A DNA stretch of 17,931 nucleotides from Firmicutes bacterium UBA5496 (lineage in GTDB: Bacteria > Bacillota > Proteinivoracia > UBA4975): the NCBI GenBank assembly GCA_002427015.1, contig DIPE01000017.1:1-17931 (forward strand). The letters run 5' to 3'. The notes under the pieces were generated by a model. It saw only the letters and a list, made by a program, of their open reading frames with translations, did not search any database and was not told where the DNA came from. Position 1 is the stretch's first letter; the number at the start of each line of letters is the position of its first letter. Both the position numbers and the translations under genes were made by a program. Of the stretch, positions 1 through 6,307 are shown piece by piece.

Positions 1-13
1 GGAGGTAACGGCA

Positions 14-499
14 ATGGAAAACGGGAAGTACTCGCAAGAAAAAATTAATGAATTTTGGAGAGAGTTTTTAAGGAAAACGAGCAGGTGTGAAACAACAAAG
101 TATATAGATGTGTTTCACTTTGAGTTAACCGAAAGATGGGCCAATGAATTGTTGCGTTTAGTGTTAATTGGGCAAAAGAAGGCTACTGCAAGTAGTTTAT
201 GGAGTTATGAAATTGAAGGTGAGCGTGTACCTAAGGTTGGTGATTTAAGTATTGTCACAGATTGGGAAGGTGAACCGCGATGTGTCATTGAAACAACTGC
301 GGTAACAATAATGCCGTTTTCAGATGTAACTTATGATATTTGCAAGCGTGAGGGTGAAGATAATACATTGGAATCGTGGCGTGAAGGACATGTTAACTTC
401 TTCAAGGCAGAAGGAAATCAACTTGGATATGAGTTTCGCTATGATATGCCAGTAGTGTTTGAAGATTTTGAAGTAGTGTATCAACCTATTGCATTCTAA
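14..499 (+). CDS. ASCH domain protein
   Basis: A 161-residue soluble protein of the ASCH family, a PUA-like beta-barrel thought to bind RNA or nucleotides. The recognisable stretch is about residues 50-135: the KKATAS segment, the glycine-rich turn with PKVGDLSIV, the core strand around CVIETTAVTIMPF, and the acidic EGEDNTLESWREGH segment, all in family order. The ATG follows GGAGG at positions 1-5 with good spacing, so this start is secure. The length is normal for the stand-alone bacterial type. The gene ends inside the -35 to -10 region of the following tetR promoter and has no terminator of its own. Family assignment is firm; substrate and biological role are unknown. Confidence 0.85.
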   Translation: MENGKYSQEKINEFWREFLRKTSRCETTKYIDVFHFELTERWANELLRLVLIGQKKATASSLWSYEIEGERVPKVGDLSIVTDWEGEPRCVIETTAVTIMPFSDVTYDICKREGEDNTLESWREGHVNFFKAEGNQLGYEFRYDMPVVFEDFEVVYQPIAF

Positions 500-517
500 T
501 TACGGTTATTGTATAAT
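489..517 (+). promoter_or_regulatory. sigma-A promoter of tetR
   Basis: TTGCAT (489-494), a 17-nt spacer and a perfect TATAAT (512-517). The -35 element overlaps the end of the ASCH gene. The operator begins two bases after the -10 box. The same layout recurs upstream of the CPBP gene at 5175-5203. Confidence 0.75.
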
Positions 518-518
518 A

Positions 519-532
519 CTAACGAACGTTAG
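519..532 (+). promoter_or_regulatory. TetR operator, copy 1
   Basis: CTAACG-AA-CGTTAG, six-base arms around a two-base centre, placed directly after the -10 box so that a bound repressor would cover the transcription start. Identical 14-mers occur only here and at 5205-5218 among the places I inspected, with a 12-base core at 1144-1155. Position and symmetry imply autoregulation by the adjacent TetR protein; this is inference. Confidence 0.7.
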
Positions 533-549
533 GCGAAGGAGGGCCACAT

Positions 550-1107
550 ATGACAGATACGGATCTGAAAACAAGAATTAAAGAAGTTGCTGTCGATCAC
601 TTTAATCGAAACGGCTATTACGGGACAACTATCCGCAACATAGCAAAAGACGTCCAATGTTCCTTGCCGATGATTTATTATTACTACAAGAATAAGAAAG
701 ATTTGTTTGATGAAATCATTAAAAAGGATTACTTTGCCTTATTGAAGCGAAGGGCAGAACAGCTGCATGCGGATAATATAATTGATTTTTATACTGAGTT
801 CGTCTATGAGTTAAATAATCTCAGCAGCTATGACCGGAAGGTTTACCGCCTTGGCATAAAGGTCTATCTTTCCTTCGATGGCGATGAAGAACTGATGGAG
901 ATAATGGATGAGTGGGAAAAAACATTAGTTGCCCGGCACCATCAGCTAGTGAGACCGCATTTGCAGGGTGCTGATAATGATGTCGCTGTTGTAAGGACCT
1001 TGATACACCTGTTAGAAAATCTAATCGAGAGCATTGTTGTTAAGAACCGGTTTCATTCGGAGGAAGAAATCCGCGAAGAAATTGCAATTGTGCTTCGCGG
1101 CTGCTAA
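550..1107 (+). CDS. TetR/AcrR family transcriptional regulator
   Basis: A 185-residue one-component regulator. Residues about 8-55 form the TetR DNA-binding domain: the helix with VAVDHFNRNGYYGTT, then IRNIAKDVQCSLPMIYYYYKNKKDLF, which matches the family helix-turn-helix including the Tyr-rich recognition helix and the K-x-x-L-F ending. The remainder is an all-helical ligand/dimer domain whose inducer cannot be read from sequence. The ATG is well spaced from GAAGGAGGG. The gene is monocistronic, with a terminator straight after the stop codon. Its promoter carries an inverted repeat that reappears before the next gene and before the CPBP gene, so it probably represses itself and those two. 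Family certain, regulon inferred. Confidence 0.92.
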   Translation: MTDTDLKTRIKEVAVDHFNRNGYYGTTIRNIAKDVQCSLPMIYYYYKNKKDLFDEIIKKDYFALLKRRAEQLHADNIIDFYTEFVYELNNLSSYDRKVYRLGIKVYLSFDGDEELMEIMDEWEKTLVARHHQLVRPHLQGADNDVAVVRTLIHLLENLIESIVVKNRFHSEEEIREEIAIVLRGC

Positions 1108-1108
1108 T

Positions 1109-1135
1109 GCCCGAGAAAAAACGGGCGTATTTTTA
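1109..1135 (+). terminator. intrinsic terminator after tetR
   Basis: GCCCG (1109-1113) pairs with CGGGC (1122-1126) around an A-rich loop and is followed by GTATTTTTA. It begins two bases after the tetR stop codon. The stem is short (5 bp) but GC-only. Confidence 0.7.
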
Positions 1136-1143
1136 TGATGTAT

Positions 1144-1155
1144 TAACGAACGTTA
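1144..1155 (+). promoter_or_regulatory. TetR operator, copy 2
   Basis: TAACG-AA-CGTTA, the 12-base core shared with the sites at 519 and 5205; the outermost pair is lost here. A possible -10 box, TATGAT (1134-1139), lies just before it, but I see no good -35 element, so the promoter itself is uncertain. The gene start is about 70 bases downstream. Confidence 0.6.
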
Positions 1156-1227
1156 TGTAAGTCTCCGAGGGAATAGAAACAGCTGCAAGTCAGCTGCATA
1201 TCATTTATATTTTAGGAGGAATGTAAA

Positions 1228-1671
1228 ATGGATATCGGGAAAAGGCTTGCTTTGTTGCAATACACCTATGCGGCAACAGTTGCCGAGACTGCAAACACTT
1301 TTGATAAAATGAAGGTACTTGACAATATTGTCGCGAGGAGAAAAGCAAGACAAGCGCAATCGGCGCCATTAATTAATCAGCAGCTTGGAGTCGATACGGT
1401 GGAGGATGTGTTCAATAAGCTTTCCGAAGTTTATGGCTGCGCAAACTGGGTTGTAGAGAAGACGGATGAAGGCTATGCCGCAGTGGCAACTGCATGCAAG
1501 CTGTGTGCCTTGTCCATGAAAATGGGAGGCGCAAACCCCTGCAATGGCTGGTGCCTAGATCCCATGTTCGCGATGATAACTGCTGTAAGCGGTATCGACG
1601 GTGATGAAATTTTAGTTGAAAGCACCCTGATGAGCGGAGACTGTTGCAAGGTATTGATTAAAGAGAAATAG
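1228..1671 (+). CDS. Cys-rich protein, L-2-amino-thiazoline-4-carboxylate hydrolase-like
   Basis: A 147-residue soluble protein with seven cysteines (C71, C90, C93, C105, C109, C139, C140). The C-terminal pattern ESTLMSGDCCKVLI and the upstream CKLC...C segment resemble the family named for L-2-amino-thiazoline-4-carboxylic acid (ATC) hydrolase, many members of which have no tested function. The first 70 residues are helical and lack recognisable motifs. The start is set by AGGAGGA six bases before ATG. The gene stands alone between a TetR-type operator and a long hairpin, so it is probably a target of the upstream TetR. The cysteines could instead bind metal or a cluster. Family assignment is moderate and comes from pattern memory only. 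Confidence 0.5.
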   Translation: MDIGKRLALLQYTYAATVAETANTFDKMKVLDNIVARRKARQAQSAPLINQQLGVDTVEDVFNKLSEVYGCANWVVEKTDEGYAAVATACKLCALSMKMGGANPCNGWCLDPMFAMITAVSGIDGDEILVESTLMSGDCCKVLIKEK

Positions 1672-1685
1672 GCAATGGAAAAACA

Positions 1686-1732
1686 GCGCCTGGCAAACCC
1701 TCACTCCTAATGGATAGAGGTTTGCCAGGTGC
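1686..1732 (+). promoter_or_regulatory. long hairpin between two genes
   Basis: CCTGGCAAACC (1689-1699) is perfectly complementary to 1719-1729, and three further pairs (one G-U) extend the stem to 14 bp around a 19-base loop. No T-run follows, so it is not a standard terminator. It ends about 10 bases before the ribosome-binding site of the next gene. It could protect the 3' end of the preceding mRNA or affect translation of the next gene. Confidence 0.6.
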
Positions 1733-1751
1733 ATTAAATGGAGGGGTAAAA

Positions 1752-2678
1752 ATGAGAATTTATAATCGTCCCTTTACAGAACAGCTTAATGACTACAAAA
1801 AGATGTGGGATTTTCTAGTCAATGATTACGCCGATAAAACGGATCAGTTTATTTGGACCATTGGCAGATTGGGGGATTGGAAATACGGGTGTTGGAGTGA
1901 GGAAAAATACTTTCCGAGTTTTATGAGGAAAAATGCTCAATTATGGCTGAATGGTCTTGATGATTTAGTTGGGTTTGTTATCTCAGAGAATGGTGATAAC
2001 ACCTTCGCAGTATTTGCGAAAAGAGGTTATGAATTTCTCTATGCAGAGATGATTATTTGGGTAAAAAATAACTGGAATAAAAGGGGATCGTCGCTCTCTA
2101 CAGAAGTACACGAGTATCATGATCTTTATAAAAAAGCGCTGCTTGAGGAAGGTTTCCACGAAGGAGAATTAATGGCTGTTACAAGGCAATATAAATTGCA
2201 AGATAAGGCAGTTGAAGGGTTTCAAGTTGAGAACGGATTTATTGTTGAAGATATGTTAACTAACCCAGACCTGAAGGGCAAAACTCTTTTATATAATAAC
2301 TCCTGGCGTAATGATAACACTGTCAGCCAACTTGATTTGTTAAGATATGAGTATAACAGAGAGAGCCCCTGTTTTAACCCGCAGTTTGATTTATCTCCGG
2401 TAGATAAGAATGGTTTGCATATATCCAGCTGTGTTGCATTTATCGATTATAAGAATAATTATGCTGAGATAGAAAAAGTTTGTACTCGCAATGATTATAG
2501 GAAAAAAGGGTTTGCTGAGACTGTTATTAGAGAATGCTTTAGGCGTTTGTATAATGAGGGTATACGCTACGCCTATATTACCGGGTTTGAAACAACAGCA
2601 AACAATCTATAGGAAAAACTTGGTCCGGCCAAAAAAAGAAATTGGTACGATTATAGATTGAAAACGGCAAATGCATAA
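1752..2678 (+). pseudogene. GNAT acetyltransferase interrupted by an amber codon
   Basis: A large GNAT-type N-acetyltransferase; the recognisable acetyl-CoA-binding part is at the C-terminus (CTRNDYRKKGFAETVIREC, the R/Q-x-x-G-x-G/A loop followed by a helix, then GIRYAYITGFETTANNL). Translation stops at TAG 2610-2612. The same frame then continues with EKLGPAKKRNWYDYRL to a TAA at 2676-2678. GNAT proteins normally read N-x-L-Y-E-K-L-G here, so TAG stands exactly where Tyr (TAT or TAC) is expected: a one-base nonsense change. The product would lose its last beta-strand, about 21 residues. The start at 1752 is preferred over the in-frame upstream ATG at 1710 because GGAGGGG is correctly spaced from it, while 1710 lies in a hairpin loop. 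The substrate is unknown. Confidence 0.75.
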
Positions 2679-2689
2679 TTATGTCTTTT

Positions 2690-2718
2690 TTGATAGGGAA
2701 CTTGTGACAATCTATATA
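2690..2718 (+). promoter_or_regulatory. possible promoter of the small membrane protein gene
   Basis: TTGATA (2690-2695), a 17-nt spacer and TATATA (2713-2718), located about 90 bases before the next gene start. The match is acceptable but both hexamers are AT-rich, so chance is possible. Confidence 0.4.
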
Positions 2719-2809
2719 CAGCGGTTTATCGAAGAATGAAATGATATTGCTAATTGGTGATGAAGGTTTTATTATTAAGGCAGTTCGATTTACAGACAGG
2801 AGGGATGAT

Positions 2810-3265
2810 ATGACTCTAAAGACATGGCAGAAGAACATTCTTTCCATACTCGTCATTGCAGGAGTGGGATTCGTTCTCTTTAATGTGGCATTCCTGCTGG
2901 CAGCATTTGTGTTCAACGCTTCCACCAAAATCATGGGTCTGCCCCAGGACGCAGCTCCGCCTGTTGCGGGGAAAGCGGCATACCTTATTATCATTCTGCT
3001 AATCTCGTGGTTGGTTTTCCGGTCAAAGCTGCATAAGCTAGTGAAGGCAACATATTTGACAATGCCGCTGATGGTGGTTTTAGTCATGCTTGGCATCAGC
3101 ACTTATCAGCAGCCTATGTGGCTGACAGCGGGAATTGGGGCAGTGATTGTCGGAGCTGTAGTTTTTTACATCTACTACAAAAGATTATCCTGGCTTTACT
3201 ACTTTGCAACCTTCTATGTTGCCCTGCTGGCGCTTTGTGTTATGCTCTTGCCTATTGAGATATGA
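2810..3265 (+). CDS. small multi-pass membrane protein of unknown function
   Basis: A 151-residue hydrophobic protein that I do not recognise. Five likely membrane segments: about residues 9-36, 55-71, 80-98, 104-123 and 126-147. Short loops carry Lys and Arg (FRSKLHKLVK, YYKRLS), fitting an integral cytoplasmic-membrane protein. There are no catalytic motifs. The ATG at 2810 is chosen because AGGAGGG precedes it at good spacing; an in-frame ATG at 2741 would add 23 hydrophilic residues without a ribosome-binding site. It is followed after 48 bases by the DUF3795 gene, and the two could share a transcript. No partner or substrate can be inferred. Confidence 0.7.
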   Translation: MTLKTWQKNILSILVIAGVGFVLFNVAFLLAAFVFNASTKIMGLPQDAAPPVAGKAAYLIIILLISWLVFRSKLHKLVKATYLTMPLMVVLVMLGISTYQQPMWLTAGIGAVIVGAVVFYIYYKRLSWLYYFATFYVALLALCVMLLPIEI

Positions 3266-3313
3266 TACGCCAGTCATGCTTTAACTCTATTGAAGGGGGA
3301 TGGTCTCTAAGGC

Positions 3314-3613
3314 ATGATAGACGAAGAAAAGAGGATGTTAAGTGTCTGTGGAATTCATTGTCTGACGGATTGCAAGGCTTATAAGACAGAGTGCGAAGGC
3401 TGCAATGAATTGACAGGCAAGGTATCCTGGGCCCAGTTCTACGGAAAAACCCATTGTCCAATCTACGAATGTGTAGAACAAAAATGCATAAAGTCATGCA
3501 ATGAGTGCGGCAAGGCTCCGTGTGAGATATGGCATTCAACTAGGAACCCAGAAGCCTCCGATGAAGAGTTCGATGCAGATATCAAGTCCCGTCTGAAAAA
3601 TCTGCGCCAGTAG
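3314..3613 (+). CDS. DUF3795 cysteine-rich protein
   Basis: A 99-residue protein with eleven cysteines in its first 70 residues (12, 16, 20, 27, 30, 48, 53, 58, 62, 65, 70), in the order typical of the DUF3795 family: C-G-x-x-C, C-x-x-C, C-P-I-x-x-C and C-x-x-C-x-x-x-x-C. The spacing suggests binding of zinc or another metal; this is inference and the family's function is unknown. A GGGGGA stretch lies about 13 bases before the ATG, slightly far, so initiation may be weak. The gene is intact in length. It ends 20 bases before the truncated-looking ADP-ribosylglycohydrolase gene. Confidence 0.75.
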   Translation: MIDEEKRMLSVCGIHCLTDCKAYKTECEGCNELTGKVSWAQFYGKTHCPIYECVEQKCIKSCNECGKAPCEIWHSTRNPEASDEEFDADIKSRLKNLRQ

Positions 3614-3624
3614 GGACTGTCCCC
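3612..3624. repeat. REP-like palindrome GGGACTGTCCCC
   Basis: GGGAC-T-GTCCC palindrome beginning at the DUF3795 stop codon and lying right before the 5' end of the next gene. Related GGGAC/GTCCC pieces occur at 9013-9025, with GGGGACGG cores at 13473 and 17924. Probably a remnant of a dispersed repeat. Confidence 0.45.
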
Positions 3625-3632
3625 ACTGGCTT

Positions 3633-4565
3633 ATGGGTTTATGTGTAGCTGATGCTTTAGGTGTACCTGTTGAATTTATGGACAGAAATACTCTTGCAGA
3701 CAATCCTGTGGTTGGCATGAGGGCCTATGGCACATATAATCAGCCTGCGGGCACTTGGTCAGATGATACCAGCATGACTCTATGCCTTGCAGACAGCCTT
3801 TCCCGGGGATTGAATTATAATGATATAATGCAGAATTTCCTTAATTGGTTTAAAAAAGGCGAGTTTACTCCCTTTAGCTCTGCCTTTGACATCGGCAATA
3901 CAACCATGCAGGCACTGATGAGATTTGAACAAGGGACTGCCCCCTTAGAATGCGGTGGAAATACTGAATACGATAACGGCAATGGCTCACTGATGCGAAT
4001 ACTGCCGCTTCTCTTTTATCTGCAATCTATCTACGGAAGAGAATTTTATCAAAAAGATGAAGCCTTTGCGGTCATTCATAAGGTATCTGCTTTGACTCAT
4101 GCCCATAAACGCAGTCAGATTGCCTGTGGTATCTATATCTCAATTGCTGCTGCCATGCTTTTGAGTGATATGAATTTGGCAGGGGCAATAAATCTTGGCC
4201 TAGGCAAGGCCATGGAATATTATCGAATACAAGAGGGGCTTGCTGAGGAGCTTATATTATATAAACGCTTAGAGGATAAGGGCTTTGCAGAACTCCCGCC
4301 AGAAAACATTCGCAGCGGCGGATATGTGGTTGATACCTTGGAAGCTGCGATTTGGTGTCTATTGAACACGGATAACTACAAAGACTGTGTTTTGAAAGCA
4401 GTTAATCTGGGCAGTGATACGGATACAGTGGCTGCAGTTGCAGGCGGCTTGGCTGGCCTAAAATACGGATATAATGATATTCCGCAGGAATGGGTTGAGG
4501 TTATTATAAAGCGAGAATACATAGAAAGTCTATGCACTAAACTTTATTTCGCTTTAACAAGATAA
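3633..4565 (+). CDS. ADP-ribosylglycohydrolase (DraG family), short 5' end
   Basis: A 310-residue DraG-type hydrolase, which removes ADP-ribose from proteins or small molecules using a two-metal magnesium centre. Both metal motifs are present: SDDT at residues 43-46 and SDTDT at 261-265, the latter followed by the usual glycine-rich AAVAGGLAGLKYG. The N-terminal signature is ADALGVPVEF (usual form GDALG). Homologues normally have about 10-15 residues before this signature; here the ATG is only six codons upstream and has no clear ribosome-binding site, while a GGGAC/GTCCC palindrome lies just before it. The natural start may have been lost to repeat insertion, so expression is doubtful although the core is complete. 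The substrate is not predictable. Confidence 0.85.
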   Translation: MGLCVADALGVPVEFMDRNTLADNPVVGMRAYGTYNQPAGTWSDDTSMTLCLADSLSRGLNYNDIMQNFLNWFKKGEFTPFSSAFDIGNTTMQALMRFEQGTAPLECGGNTEYDNGNGSLMRILPLLFYLQSIYGREFYQKDEAFAVIHKVSALTHAHKRSQIACGIYISIAAAMLLSDMNLAGAINLGLGKAMEYYRIQEGLAEELILYKRLEDKGFAELPPENIRSGGYVVDTLEAAIWCLLNTDNYKDCVLKAVNLGSDTDTVAAVAGGLAGLKYGYNDIPQEWVEVIIKREYIESLCTKLYFALTR

Positions 4566-4675
4566 GTTATGAAATCTCGCGCCCAAGAGCCAGTGTAAAT
4601 CTACGTATTGGAGGCTGGGAGATAGTTACGTTGAACTCCTTTTTGAGATGATTGTCAGACTTTAAGGAGGATAAA

Positions 4676-5095
4676 ATGGATATCAGATATTATACCAATA
4701 ATCCAATCAGCGCCCCAGAACTTGTGAAACTTTATGGCCAATTGGGATGGACTAGTTATACCGATCATCCCGATAAAATGGCGAAGATTTTACAGGGCTC
4801 CCTATGGCACATGAGCGCCTATGACGGGAGTAAGCTCATTGGCCTCATCAGAGTGGTGGGTGATGGCTGCTCCATAATCTATGTTCAAGACATACTGGTG
4901 CTTGAAGCTTATCAGCGAAAAGGCATTGGCCGAAAACTTATGGAGTCAATGCTGCAAGAATTTCATGACATCCGCCAAATCGTCTTGATTACAGGCGACT
5001 CTGAGAAAACTAGATCATTTTATGAGTCGGTGGGGATGCACCTGGTGGCAAAGACTGGCGGTTTATGCTATGTGCGTTACAACACCAAAGCCTAA
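4676..5095 (+). CDS. GNAT family N-acetyltransferase
   Basis: A 139-residue single-domain acetyltransferase. The acetyl-CoA pyrophosphate loop is YQRKGIGR (residues 79-86) after the strand IIYVQDILVLEAY; the C-terminal RSFYESVGMHL segment (113-123) is the usual final helix and strand, with the Tyr that often acts as general acid. This is the full length for the small soluble GNATs. The ATG at 4676 is chosen over a TTG at 4652 because AAGGAGG (4664-4670) is ideally spaced from it. An intrinsic terminator follows directly, so the gene ends its own transcript. The acceptor substrate is unknown. Unlike the GNAT gene at 1752, it is intact. Confidence 0.9.
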   Translation: MDIRYYTNNPISAPELVKLYGQLGWTSYTDHPDKMAKILQGSLWHMSAYDGSKLIGLIRVVGDGCSIIYVQDILVLEAYQRKGIGRKLMESMLQEFHDIRQIVLITGDSEKTRSFYESVGMHLVAKTGGLCYVRYNTKA

Positions 5096-5103
5096 AGAAA
5101 CAC

Positions 5104-5131
5104 AAAAAGCGCCTGAGAGAAGGCGTTTTTA
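5104..5131 (+). terminator. intrinsic terminator after the GNAT gene
   Basis: CGCCT (5110-5114) pairs with AGGCG (5121-5125) around GAGAGA. The flanking A-run and the T5 tract (5126-5130) extend the helix and could make it work in both directions. Confidence 0.8.
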
Positions 5132-5174
5132 TTATGTTTGACCTAGGGTTATCCAGGAATTTAAATTTTATCTA

Positions 5175-5203
5175 TTGCATTTTCCCTATAATAGCTGTAT
5201 ACT
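5175..5203 (+). promoter_or_regulatory. sigma-A promoter of the CPBP gene
   Basis: TTGCAT (5175-5180), a 17-nt spacer and TATACT (5198-5203). The -35 sequence, spacer length and distance to the operator are the same as at the tetR promoter (489-517), although the spacers differ. A TATAAT at 5187-5192 is too close to this -35 to pair with it. Confidence 0.7.
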
Positions 5204-5204
5204 A

Positions 5205-5218
5205 CTAACGAACGTTAG
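5205..5218 (+). promoter_or_regulatory. TetR operator, copy 3
   Basis: CTAACG-AA-CGTTAG, identical to the tetR operator at 519-532 and placed at the same distance from the -10 box. It predicts that this promoter is repressed by the TetR encoded at 550-1107, 4 kb upstream. Confidence 0.7.
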
Positions 5219-5234
5219 GTAAGGAGGTTAAGTA

Positions 5235-5980
5235 ATGACAGGTCTAGTGGAAATAAAAAGGGGTAAGACATTGTTATTTGCCGGTGTTGCGGTGCTTGGG
5301 CTGTTTCTTGTTCAAGTGTTTGCCGGGAAAGTTGGAGGCCTTGTCGCAAATTTGTTTACCTATGAACAGTTTGACTTCTATAACCTTTATGCTTGGATAT
5401 CCATACATCACTTTATTCAAATGATCGTTGCCCTAATCCTTCTTGCTGCCTTAAGCAAGCTTCTGAAAGCAGATTTTGGGTTCAGCCTTGGTGACAGAAA
5501 AAAAGGAACGAAATATCTCGCAGTCTTTCTTGGCGTTTTTGCTATTTTTACATTAATTACTCATGTGCTCATGTATATCTATAACCAGTTGCCTGCCTAT
5601 GATTTTCCGTTAAATTCAGGCAATATCATGGGCACATTAGGCTTTCAGCTGTTTTTAAGCGGGACATCGGAAGAGATTTTGTTCCGCGCTTTGCCTGTGA
5701 CAGTGTTAATTTATGTGTTTGGGAGAAGCGTAAAATAAAAGGGCATATTACATTGGAGGTTCTTATCGCATCCTTCTTGTTTGCAATTGCCCATGTGAAT
5801 TGGTCACTATCACCATTTACAATCCAGGCAAACTATTTTCAGCTTATCTATGCCTTTGTGTTAGGCACTATACAAGGTGTTGCCTATCAACAGACTGGCA
5901 GTATTTTATATCCCATGCTTATGCATAGTATAAGCAATGTTTTAATGGTTGGCATGGGGTATTTGTTCAGCATGATATAA
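5235..5980 (+). pseudogene. CPBP intramembrane protease-like protein, frameshifted
   Basis: A CPBP/CAAX-protease-family membrane protein split by a frameshift. The first part (5235-5738) carries several membrane segments and the EEILFR motif (E146, E147, R151). The second part (frame of 5753-5980) carries the other two conserved motifs, FAIAH (His187) and HSISN (His231, Asn235), numbered on the restored protein. Adding one A to the A-run at 5732-5735 gives one 248-residue protein reading SVK-IKGHITLEVLIASFLFAIAH, the normal family length. All catalytic glutamate and histidine positions are intact on either side. The ATG is preceded by AAGGAGG, and the promoter bears a TetR operator. Such proteins serve in bacteriocin self-immunity or prenyl-protein processing; which applies here is unknown. 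A sequencing error or ribosomal slippage is possible. Confidence 0.85.
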
Positions 5981-6158
5981 TGAAATCCCCTTTGAGGTTA
6001 AGGTTTCGCAAAATAAACCCCTTGCATACGGTGATTTGACAACGGAGCAATTTAATAAAGAAATTGAAAAAGCGCTGGCAGATTTAGCCTCAGGTAGAGT
6101 TGTATCTTCGCAGAACGTTGCGGAACGGATGCAACGAGAATATGATGTTGAACTTTAA
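5976..6158 (+). pseudogene. C-terminal remnant of a DinJ/RelB-type antitoxin
   Basis: A 60-codon open frame without a start codon, opened by a TGA inside the end of the CPBP gene. It encodes IPFEVKVSQNKPLAYGDLTT, then EQFNKEIEKALADLASGRVV, then SSQNVAERMQREYDVEL. This matches the C-terminal half of type II antitoxins of the RelB/DinJ group, where G-I-P-F-E-V begins the toxin-wrapping segment and many members end in a D-x-x-AGR-V tail. The N-terminal ribbon-helix-helix DNA-binding half is absent and no toxin gene follows. The most likely reading is a leftover of a toxin-antitoxin pair after a deletion that fused it to the CPBP 3' end. Confidence 0.6.
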
Positions 6159-6175
6159 GATGGAAAAATTTAAAG

Positions 6176-6219
6176 AGCCCCCGGGAAAGCAAGCATTGTG
6201 TTCCCGCGGGGCTTTTTTT
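6176..6219 (+). terminator. strong intrinsic terminator
   Basis: AGCCCC-C-GGGAA (6176-6187) pairs with TTCCCGCGGGGCT (6201-6212) with one bulge, followed by T7. It ends the plus-strand region and separates it from the convergent hyd operon. The minus-strand side has only a weak T-rich tail, so two-way function is uncertain. Confidence 0.85.
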
Positions 6220-6307
6220 ATACTGGTAGCAGGGTTCTAGGAAAATCAGATTCCTTTTAACTTAGATAAGAAATTGAAAGCAGGGTCTTATATAGATCCG
6301 GTTTAAT

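Noticed and set aside
1180..1196. Two CAGCTG palindromes five bases apart upstream of the ATC-hydrolase-like gene.
   Set aside because: They could form a small hairpin, but CAGCTG is short and common; no further support.
2741..2809. An N-terminal extension of the small membrane protein from the ATG at 2741.
   Set aside because: AGGAGGG is spaced for the ATG at 2810, and the extra 23 residues are hydrophilic with no start signal.
5753..5980. The second CPBP piece as an independent 75-residue gene with TTG start.
   Set aside because: It holds only the last two CPBP motifs and has no spaced ribosome-binding site; it is the continuation of the upstream frame after a one-base loss.
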